Assembly: GCF_002368335.1 (NCBI RefSeq)
Contig: NZ_AP018288.1
Span: 4,843,032 to 4,907,031 of the forward strand
DNA from: Nostoc sp. NIES-4103
GTDB taxonomy: Bacteria > Cyanobacteriota > Cyanobacteriia > Cyanobacteriales > Nostocaceae
DNA: 64,000 bases
Direction: 5' to 3'
The position numbers and the translations under genes are program-made. This document shows positions 8,134 through 15,437 of the stretch, one piece after another. Numbering within the stretch: position 1 is the stretch's first letter; each line of letters opens with the position of its first letter. Under the pieces are notes generated by a model. That model made no database searches, was not told the origin of the DNA, and saw nothing but the letters and a program-made list of their open reading frames with translations.

Positions 8134-8898
8134 ATGGAGTTAAGCAACAAAATAGCTTTAATTACAGGAGCTAGTTCTGGTATTGGTCGAGAAACTGCTA
8201 AGCTTTTTGCTCAACAAGGAGCTAAAGTAGCGATCGCAGATATAGATGCTGCGGGTGGAGAAACACTGATTGCAGAAATCAAAGCAGATGGTGGAATTGC
8301 TGAGTTTTATCAGGTAGATGTTTCAATAGAGACTGAAGTGCAAGATTTGGTAGTGGCAGTAGTTAATCAATGGGGCGGTTTGGATATCCTAGTTGCCAAT
8401 GCTGCTGTATTGGTGACAGGTACTGTAGAACAGGTAACAGAATCAGATTGGGATCGGGTTTTCGCGGTCAATGTTAAAGGTTACGCTTTTTGCGCCAAGT
8501 ATGCAGCTGTTCAAATGCGTAAACGTGGTGGTGGGGCGATCATCAATCTCGCTTCTGTCAGTTCTTTTATTGCCCAAGCTGCATTTGTGCCATACAATAC
8601 CACTAAAGGCGCAATTTTGCAATTAACTCGATGCCTAGCCTATGATTTGGCATCTGATAACATCCGAGTCAATTGCGTTTGCCCAGGCCCCATTGATACT
8701 CCTGCTGTAGAATATTTTGCTGATTTTCAAGGCTTAGCTAAGAAAGATGTGCTTGAACAATTAGCATCTTTGACGTTATTGAAGCGTACAGGAGAAGCAC
8801 GAGAAGTGGCAAACGCTATTCTCTTCCTCGCTTCTGACAAAGCCTCCTTCATTACAGGAACACCACTTATGGTAGATGGAGGGTATACTGCACAATAA
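8134..8898 (+). CDS. SDR-family NAD(P)-dependent oxidoreductase
   Basis: 254 residues, a classical short-chain dehydrogenase/reductase. The cofactor motif TGASSGIG is at residues 11-18; D36 after the second strand suggests NAD preference. NAA is at ~89-91 and N113 belongs to the catalytic tetrad, with S141 and Y154-x3-K158 (YNTTK) completing it. The C-terminal VDGGYTAQ is typical. It probably oxidises or reduces an alcohol/ketone; the substrate cannot be read from sequence. Start ATG at 8134 is the only sensible one because the upstream ATG at 8117 runs into a stop after four codons. No Shine-Dalgarno is evident. Single gene. Confidence 0.92.
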   Translation: MELSNKIALITGASSGIGRETAKLFAQQGAKVAIADIDAAGGETLIAEIKADGGIAEFYQVDVSIETEVQDLVVAVVNQWGGLDILVANAAVLVTGTVEQVTESDWDRVFAVNVKGYAFCAKYAAVQMRKRGGGAIINLASVSSFIAQAAFVPYNTTKGAILQLTRCLAYDLASDNIRVNCVCPGPIDTPAVEYFADFQGLAKKDVLEQLASLTLLKRTGEAREVANAILFLASDKASFITGTPLMVDGGYTAQ

Positions 8899-9011
8899 TA
8901 TCGCGTCTGGTTAAAGACTTCTCATTGAGGGAGCAGGGGCGCAGGGGAGAGGGTTTTAAGGATTCTATGTGGTGCGATCGCGCCATCGCATTATGCTTTA
9001 ATCATAGGATT

Positions 9012-9047
9012 TAATTACGAATTACGAATTACGAATTACGAATTAGT
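9012..9047. repeat. STRR array (AATTACG heptamers)
   Basis: Five near-perfect copies of AATTACG between the SDR gene and the convergent caspase-STAND gene. It is the complement of the AATTCGT heptamer found in the elements at 47938 and 61711, but no flanking unique half is seen here. Confidence 0.8.
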
Positions 9048-9060
9048 AATTATCTGGTCA

Positions 9061-12000
9061 TCAGTCGCCAAAACAAAGTTGATAATTCTCTGGAGTAATA
9101 TTAGGGTTGGTTGTGAGATAATCGTGCAGGCGATCGCAAGCATAGGTGACTAAATCATCGAGATCCAAAGTTTGCAATTCTATTTTCTCCAGGTTCCACA
9201 GTTTGACTGTTGCATCCTGACCACCCGACACCATCATTTTGCCATTGGGACTAAAGCTAACGCTTCTCACACCACCGCTATGTCCTTGCAAAGTTTTGAG
9301 CAAAACACCATTGGCAACACTCCAGAGTTTGATTGTACCGTCATCGCTAGCCGAGGCAATCATCTTGCTATCAGCTGAGAAACTGACATGGGAAACCAAA
9401 TCAATATGCCCTTGTAAGGTTTCCAGGAGAGAACCGTCCAGGTTCCAAAGTTTAACAGTTTTATCCTGACTAGCTGAGGCTATGGTTTTGCCATCAGGAG
9501 CAAAGCTAATACCCCATACACTAGCGCTATGACCTTGCAAAGTTTTGAGCAGACGACCGTCTAGACTCCAGAGTTTAATAGTCTTGTCTGCACTGGCGGA
9601 AGCAATAGTCTTACCATCTGGGCTAAATTTGACGTTAGTCACCCAACCATTATGCCCGGTGAGGGTTTTGAGCAGGCGACCATCTAAACTCCAGAGTTTG
9701 ATGGTTTTGTCTGCACTAGCGGAAGCTAATATCTGATTATCAGGGCTAAAACTCATGCTGATTATCCAATTGCCATGACCCCCAAAGGTGTGGAGCAAAG
9801 TGCCGTCTAGTTTGCGAATTTGGATAGTCTGGTCTGCACTTGCCAGGGCTACAATTTTACCATCCGAAGAAAAGCTCACGCTGGTGACATCATTAATTGG
9901 CGAAGGCAATGTTTTGAGTAACTGACCATCCAAGCTCCAGATTTTCATGGTGTTATCAGCACTGAGTGAGGCAATGGCATTACCATCAGAAATGAAGCTG
10001 ACATGATTCACATTACCTGTGTGACCATAAAAAGTTTTTGGTTGGGTTGTGTCCAGGTTCCACAGTCTGATGGTATTGTCGTCACTTGCTGAGGCCAGTC
10101 TTTTATTATCTGGGCTAAAACTCACACTATTAACTTCATGGATATGTCCTTGGAGTGTACCCAGTAGATTACCTGCACGAGTCCAAAGTTTGACAGTTTT
10201 ATCAGCGCTAGCAGTAGCGATTGTATTACCGTCATGGGAAAAAATGACATTCCAGACACCAGCGCTATGCCCTTCGATAGTTCTAAGCAAAGTACCATTA
10301 CGACTCCAAAGTTTAACGGTATGGTCAGCACTAGCGGAAGCAATTGTTTGACCATCCTGGCTCAAACTAATACTCAAAACTTCTCTTGTGTGTGCTGGTA
10401 TGGTTGTCAGTACCCGACCATCTAAACTCCAAAGTTTAACTTTACCGTCATCACTACCAGAGGCTATGGTATCACCTGACGGCGAAAAGCTGACGCTGTT
10501 CACACCTTGGCTATGTCCGCTGAAAGTTGCGAGTAATTTACCGTCAACACTCCAGAGTTTGACAGTGTTGTCATTGCTACCAGAGGCTATGATTTTGCCG
10601 TTAGGTGAGAAACTCACACTATTCACCCCATCCCTATGTCCGACAAGAGTGGTGAGTAAGTTACCGCTGCGACTCCAGAGTTTGATTGTATTGTCAGTAC
10701 TAGCAGAAGCAAGTGTCTGACTATCCGGTGAAAAAGTGACATTATTCACTGCATCACTATGCCCTGTGAGAGTTTTCAGTAACTTGCCATCAGGACTCCA
10801 GAGTTTAATTGTGTTGTCAGCGCTAGCAGAGGCAAGTATTTGCCCATCAGGTGAGAAACTAACGCTAGTTACCCAAGAATTATTATCCAAGCGATTGCGT
10901 TCTTGAGTTCCATAAACTGCCTGTTGTAGGATAGTTGCCGTTTGAGTTTGGATATCTACGGGGATTATCGGTGTAATTTTTTGTAATTCCTTCCCCGCCC
11001 GGACGCTAGTTAGTAATGCTTCTAGCTGCTGATTTGAGAGGAGGAAGTTTTCTGATAAAGAATTGAGAGCTTGTAATTCTTGTAACTGAGCTTTTTGGGT
11101 TTGCTGGTAAGCCAAAACAGCTAAACAAAAAGCAGTCAGCCCCAAAATACTCATAATTCCTACAGTTCTTTGAGCTTGTCTGAGTCTACTTTCTTGTTTT
11201 TGTTTTTGTATTCTTCTTTCTTTTAAACAAGCTTCAATAAAACTTTGGACATCAACAGATAATTCATCAACGTAATTAATATAAATTTCTTCTGCCTCTG
11301 CCAGGCGAACCCCGCGCAATAAAAAATCAGGTTGTTCATCGTTGTGTTTCCACAAAGCTGCTGCTTGTTCAATTTGACGATGCGATCGCAACCTAGCACG
11401 ATTTTCCTCCAGCCACCAGCGTAGTGTTGACCAGTGGCGAATCAGGATTTCGTGAGCTACTTCGATAGTGACGGGGGATGGGGGGAGATGGGGGGATGGG
11501 GGGGATGGGGGAGATGAGGGGGATGAGGGAAAAGATTTGCTCCCCTGAACCTTTGCACCCCTGCTCCCCTGCACCCCTGCTCCCCTGCTCAATAGCTCAT
11601 CTTCCAGATTAACTACCACCAGCTTGGCAGCAATTAAGGCTTGTAACGTGTCTTCTACCAATTCAACGGGATATTTTTTGACGATTAACTCAGATTTAAC
11701 TACTCTTCTGCGGGTATCTTCTGTACCTTCACCTAACTGTGTCAGCGATAAGAAAATCCAACGGGCGCACTCTTGAGCTTCTGGATCTAAACTTTCATAA
11801 ACCGCTTGTGCTTTACTCTCTAATGCTCCTTTAATCCCACCTAAGTGTTGTTGGTACGCCTGTAAAGTCAGGACACTATTTTCACGGTATTCCCATAACT
11901 GCTCTAGTACAAATTCTAACAACGGCAAATCACCAGGAGAGTTATGTAACTCCTGCATCAGCACCTCCACTAGTTCTGCATCTACTGTTAAACCAACTTG

Positions 12001-14280
12001 TTCGGCTGGCTCAATAATGATGCGGCGATACTCTTGTTCAGTTAAGCACGGAGGTAGCAACAGACTCGACTCTTGCAAAAGCTTCGCCAATGTTGGTACT
12101 TCTAAACAAGGAGCAATAAAATCTGCTCGCAAAGTAATTATTAATTTAAACTTGTCTGGCACATACTCCAGCGCTCCCAAGACTATTTCTAAAAAACGCT
12201 GTCTATCTTCACTGGGTGCAAGGCTGAATAATTCCTCAAATTGATCTATCACCAAAACTACCATTGGTTCTGGTCGCTTCAGCACCCAGTGAGCAAATCC
12301 TTCTACCCCCTGGTACAACATTCCTTCTAGTTGCATTTGCTCTTGAGCTTTTTCTCGCTCTGTACCGCTGTCTACCAAGCGGTGTGATAAAGATTCTAGG
12401 GGATTTGCACCAGGGCGAAAGCTTCTCAGCCACCAATCTTGGCTACCTGGTAGCTGTTTACCCTGTCGTAGTTGAGCCATTAAACCCGCCTGCACCACGG
12501 AAGATTTACCACTCCCGGAGGCTCCCACTACGGCAATAAATGACTTGACAGCCAAGTCGCTAATTAGTTGCTGTGTTACAGTTTCTCTACCGTAGAAATA
12601 CTGAGCATCCGCTTCGCCAAAAGCTCGCAATCCTTGGTAAGGGCAAATTCCTAAATCGATCGCTCCTCTATGTTGAATACTCCTATTGCTAATGCTGGCA
12701 GGTATGACTTCAATTACACCTTGCGTACCAGATAGCCATATATGCAGTGGCAATTTATTCGCACAGAACAATTGCAGTTGCGTCATCCAAGCGGCTGCTG
12801 AGAGGCTAGGTTGTTGCTGGGCTGCTTGTAGTGTAGAATACAACGCCTGAGCGAATTGTTCAGGATTGTCTTTGGAAGAGGCACAAGCAATTATACATTG
12901 TCCTTGCTCAGACCCAAGTTGCAAGTCTTCTACCCATTCCTGTAAAGGCGGACAGCTGTTTGCCCCTACTTGCGCTCCCACAGTAAAATCTAAAATGATG
13001 ATTTGTTGAGTATAAGGAGAACGCCGTAGCTGTTGTCTTAACCAGGAACAGCTCAGCCGGATATCTTCTGCTAAGATTAACGCGGCTTCGTCAGCTTCAA
13101 GTGTTTCCAGTCGCCCACGCAGATATAAAAGTACCGTGGCAAAAGTTTCGAGGTGGCGTTGAGTAGGGGTGTACAGTTGTACGCCCTGACTTTGCAAACA
13201 TTGTTGAATAGCTGCGCGTACATCTTTAGCAGTATTGTTCTGCCGCGGCCAATACTCTAACTCGAAACCACCGACAGCGCCTAGTAATTTGCTCAAAGCC
13301 AGGGTAGTCTGATTGGTGCCAAGTCCCTCTATAATTAGTGCCTGTCGCGGATGGGATGATTTGACAACCGCTGGTTTTAACCCCAGAATAACTTCTCCGA
13401 CTCCTTCAACAATTCGCTTGGGAGTTTGCTGGGGATATTCAAAGTAAACCTTGGTGTCGCCTCTGGTTTTATTTTGTTGATTAATCAGCCGTAATTGCTG
13501 GTTAGTTTGCTCGATGTATTGCCGCGTCTGGTGATAAACATAACGGTAGAGTCCATCAGCATCAATTATGCCTTGTGCGTCAGCTGCCTCACCTCGCAAC
13601 CCGCGCATCAAATAATAAGTAAACACTCCATGTCCCAGTTCAGGAAATTCCCAAGATTGTTGATTAGTATCACAGGAAAGCAAGGCATAAAATCCCTTGC
13701 TTTGTTTTGCCCGTTGGCGTAATAATTCCACCATCTGGGGTGTGGGGTTGGGCAAAGATTTTACTGTTGTGTCACTTCTAGCTCCTCGGAATGTCATGCT
13801 ACCACTATGACAAGCATCCAGCCACACTAACTGAGTTTGTACTCCACTATTTTCTAAGAATTGTAAAAGCTCTTGTAACCCTAAACCTGTGTTCAGTAAG
13901 TTGTCTGTTTGAGTATCTGTTAGACACAAAACTGCTTGCTGGGAATTTGGCTCTAGCATTCCGTGTCCAGAAAAATAAAATAAAATTGTGTCTTCTGGTT
14001 GAGCAGCAGCACTAATTTTGTCCAAACTAGCACGCACATTGGCAAGCGTGGGTAAATGAGGGGCAAAATCGTGGTGAACCCACTTTTGGGTTTGAGGAAA
14101 TCCTGGAGTTACATCTGCTAAAGCTGCTGCTAAACCCTGACAATCAACAGCTGAGTATAACAACGAGGGTAGTCTCTCATCTTGGTATTGATTGACTCCC
14201 ACCAGCAACAGCCAAAGTTTTGTTTCCCCTATTTCTAGAACATGAGTTGAGTGACTGGTAGCAACACCAAGTGGAGACAT
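9061..14280 (-). CDS. Caspase (C14)-pseudocaspase-STAND NTPase-WD40 protein
   Basis: 1739 residues. Residues ~20-285 form a caspase/metacaspase (peptidase C14) domain with catalytic His106 in FYFSGHG and Cys157 in LDACHSG. Residues ~310-530 look like a second caspase-type fold that has lost both catalytic residues (YLRGR at 386-390; ILDFTVGA with Thr433 in the cysteine position). Residues ~545-900 are an nSTAND1-type NTPase: CPYQGLRAF entry motif, Walker A GASGSGKSS (586-594), Walker B VLVIDQFEELF (~675-685). A proline/serine tract at ~897-936 is encoded by a tandem repeat. A hydrophobic helix lies near 1037-1060. From ~1123 on there are 14 WD40 repeats, enough for two seven-bladed propellers. 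Such proteins sense a signal through the propeller, oligomerise by NTP binding and activate the protease; roles in programmed cell death or anti-phage defence are known for relatives. No partner genes adjoin it. Confidence 0.93.
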   Translation of the reverse strand: MSPLGVATSHSTHVLEIGETKLWLLLVGVNQYQDERLPSLLYSAVDCQGLAAALADVTPGFPQTQKWVHHDFAPHLPTLANVRASLDKISAAAQPEDTILFYFSGHGMLEPNSQQAVLCLTDTQTDNLLNTGLGLQELLQFLENSGVQTQLVWLDACHSGSMTFRGARSDTTVKSLPNPTPQMVELLRQRAKQSKGFYALLSCDTNQQSWEFPELGHGVFTYYLMRGLRGEAADAQGIIDADGLYRYVYHQTRQYIEQTNQQLRLINQQNKTRGDTKVYFEYPQQTPKRIVEGVGEVILGLKPAVVKSSHPRQALIIEGLGTNQTTLALSKLLGAVGGFELEYWPRQNNTAKDVRAAIQQCLQSQGVQLYTPTQRHLETFATVLLYLRGRLETLEADEAALILAEDIRLSCSWLRQQLRRSPYTQQIIILDFTVGAQVGANSCPPLQEWVEDLQLGSEQGQCIIACASSKDNPEQFAQALYSTLQAAQQQPSLSAAAWMTQLQLFCANKLPLHIWLSGTQGVIEVIPASISNRSIQHRGAIDLGICPYQGLRAFGEADAQYFYGRETVTQQLISDLAVKSFIAVVGASGSGKSSVVQAGLMAQLRQGKQLPGSQDWWLRSFRPGANPLESLSHRLVDSGTEREKAQEQMQLEGMLYQGVEGFAHWVLKRPEPMVVLVIDQFEELFSLAPSEDRQRFLEIVLGALEYVPDKFKLIITLRADFIAPCLEVPTLAKLLQESSLLLPPCLTEQEYRRIIIEPAEQVGLTVDAELVEVLMQELHNSPGDLPLLEFVLEQLWEYRENSVLTLQAYQQHLGGIKGALESKAQAVYESLDPEAQECARWIFLSLTQLGEGTEDTRRRVVKSELIVKKYPVELVEDTLQALIAAKLVVVNLEDELLSRGAGVQGSRGAKVQGSKSFPSSPSSPPSPPSPHLPPSPVTIEVAHEILIRHWSTLRWWLEENRARLRSHRQIEQAAALWKHNDEQPDFLLRGVRLAEAEEIYINYVDELSVDVQSFIEACLKERRIQKQKQESRLRQAQRTVGIMSILGLTAFCLAVLAYQQTQKAQLQELQALNSLSENFLLSNQQLEALLTSVRAGKELQKITPIIPVDIQTQTATILQQAVYGTQERNRLDNNSWVTSVSFSPDGQILASASADNTIKLWSPDGKLLKTLTGHSDAVNNVTFSPDSQTLASASTDNTIKLWSRSGNLLTTLVGHRDGVNSVSFSPNGKIIASGSNDNTVKLWSVDGKLLATFSGHSQGVNSVSFSPSGDTIASGSDDGKVKLWSLDGRVLTTIPAHTREVLSISLSQDGQTIASASADHTVKLWSRNGTLLRTIEGHSAGVWNVIFSHDGNTIATASADKTVKLWTRAGNLLGTLQGHIHEVNSVSFSPDNKRLASASDDNTIRLWNLDTTQPKTFYGHTGNVNHVSFISDGNAIASLSADNTMKIWSLDGQLLKTLPSPINDVTSVSFSSDGKIVALASADQTIQIRKLDGTLLHTFGGHGNWIISMSFSPDNQILASASADKTIKLWSLDGRLLKTLTGHNGWVTNVKFSPDGKTIASASADKTIKLWSLDGRLLKTLQGHSASVWGISFAPDGKTIASASQDKTVKLWNLDGSLLETLQGHIDLVSHVSFSADSKMIASASDDGTIKLWSVANGVLLKTLQGHSGGVRSVSFSPNGKMMVSGGQDATVKLWNLEKIELQTLDLDDLVTYACDRLHDYLTTNPNITPENYQLCFGD
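11471..11590. repeat. G/C-rich tandem repeats inside the caspase-STAND gene
   Basis: Two adjoining arrays, GGGGGATGG-type and CTCCCCTGC/CACCCCTGC-type nonamers, are translated in frame as a Ser/Pro-rich and Gly-rich linker (about residues 897-936) between the NTPase helical part and the next conserved block (TIEVAHEILIRHW). The surrounding protein is conserved, so the arrays expanded within a tolerated loop. Confidence 0.8.
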
Positions 14281-14794
14281 ACCGATTTAAAATTAAGAAT
14301 TAGTAACTGAATGATACTAAAATTCCCTGACGATAACTTCTTTCTTGCTGATTAATTATTGAACATAGAATGAAATTAACGTAAGTTTAATAAATGTTGT
14401 AATACTTTTCTGACAAAGAGAGGATATAAGAACTTGATTTTTACTTCATTTTATCTTTACTTAGCATAGTTATACTATGTCTGTGTGGGGTTGCGCTTTA
14501 TTCACTTAAAAGCTATACCCTTCGGTAAGCCGCTTTGCGTCTACATGAATTGCCTCTACAGGTGTAGTTTTGCGTAAGTTATAGAAGCCTATCTTCATAC
14601 AAAATTGATATTACCAGTATTTGTTCATATTATTACATTGATCATGTAGTTAATCCTGTGTTCTCGTTCATTTTATCCATAGGGTTGCTGCCATTGTTTT
14701 ATGCAGTCTGAGGCTTAATAGTTAACCCCAAATTGCTGGTTGGAGGTGGAAAGATAGAAACCAGAGGAGATGGGAAAGATGAGGGAGAGAAGAG

Positions 14795-14859
14795 AGCAGG
14801 GGGAGCAGGGGGAGCAGGGGGAGCAGGGGGAGCAGGGGGAGCAGGGGGAGCAGGGGGGA
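14795..14859. repeat. Nonamer tandem array (AGCAGGGGG)
   Basis: About seven uninterrupted copies of AGCAGGGGG. It produces a spurious minus-strand open frame with (LLP)n, which is not a gene. A similar nonamer in the opposite orientation (CTCCCCTGC) occurs at 51695-51755. Confidence 0.85.
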
Positions 14860-15161
14860 AATACAGCAGTTTTCGTTGACATGAAGTACAAAAGTTACGG
14901 GTTTTGAGGCAGGAGGCAGAAGGTAAGAGCTTTTCACGCTCTGAATTAGTTCTGCGTTCTGTACCTAATTTACTTGAAAACTGCTGTAACTAATTTCCCA
15001 ATACCCCATGCCCGATGCTCAATTCCCAATTCCCAATTTCTCTAAAAAAACAGCCAATTTGGCTACATCCATGAGATTGTCTCTGCTACAGTGATAACTG
15101 TAAATGAATTGCGGGCTTGATTGTCCAAGATTGATTATAGCCAGAGCATTTAAAGCAATTT

Positions 15162-15230
15162 TCACACAGTGAATATGCTTGGTCTGCTCTGTTGAGAGTT
15201 TGCTGCTGCTGTTGTGGTAGCAATAGTCAT
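15162..15230 (-). CDS. Possible 22-residue peptide with strong ribosome binding site
   Basis: An ATG at 15230 is preceded by AAGGAGGAGTT, one of the best Shine-Dalgarno matches in the window. The frame encodes 22 residues (MTIATTTAAANSQQSRPSIF then TV) and stops. A second minus-strand frame stays open across the same DNA from ~15349 to 15019 without a good start codon. This may be the intact head of a gene broken by a frameshift, or a true small peptide. I recognise neither translation. Low confidence. Confidence 0.25.
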   Translation of the reverse strand: MTIATTTAAANSQQSRPSIFTV

Positions 15231-15291
15231 AACTCCTCCTTCCCTCAAAAGTAACAACTAGTATAAGTCCTTGTTGGTTTACATATTTTTT

Positions 15292-15325
15292 ACCTTGTCT
15301 ATTTTGATTTAGACAAGGTATTTTT
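15292..15325 (+). terminator. Rho-independent terminator-like hairpin
   Basis: A perfect 10-bp stem, ACCTTGTCTA/TAGACAAGGT with an 8-base loop, is followed on the plus strand by ATTTTTATAT. No plus-strand gene ends just upstream, so it could terminate an unseen transcript or a leader before the kinase gene at 15438. Confidence 0.45.
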
Positions 15326-15437
15326 ATATCAGGCGATCGCTGCTATTATTTTTAGCCTAAACTAGCCAAGCATCGTTAAAAAATCTCAAACAAAGGGAAC
15401 AATAAGATTTAAAGTTTAATAATGGTATAAACAGTCA

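Larger units (their letters stand above)
14281..15437. other. Long intergenic region with tandem and dispersed repeats
   Basis: Contains a dispersed GC-rich motif at ~14519-14580 (AAGCCGCTTTGCGTCTAC, also found at ~23908 and ~47052), an AGCAGGGGG array (14795-14859), CCCAATTC-type heptads near 15018-15040, a short minus-strand ORF with a strong ribosome binding site (15162-15230), and a terminator-like hairpin (15292-15325). No conventional gene was identified. Confidence 0.5.

Noticed and set aside
9172..10720. Series of plus-strand open frames opposite the WD40 repeats
   Set aside because: They are antisense shadows of a repetitive, stop-poor coding region, and their repeated motifs mirror the WD40 units.
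14722..14937. Minus-strand frame with (LLP)n
   Set aside because: It is only the translation of the AGCAGGGGG nonamer array; no start signal or conserved sequence.
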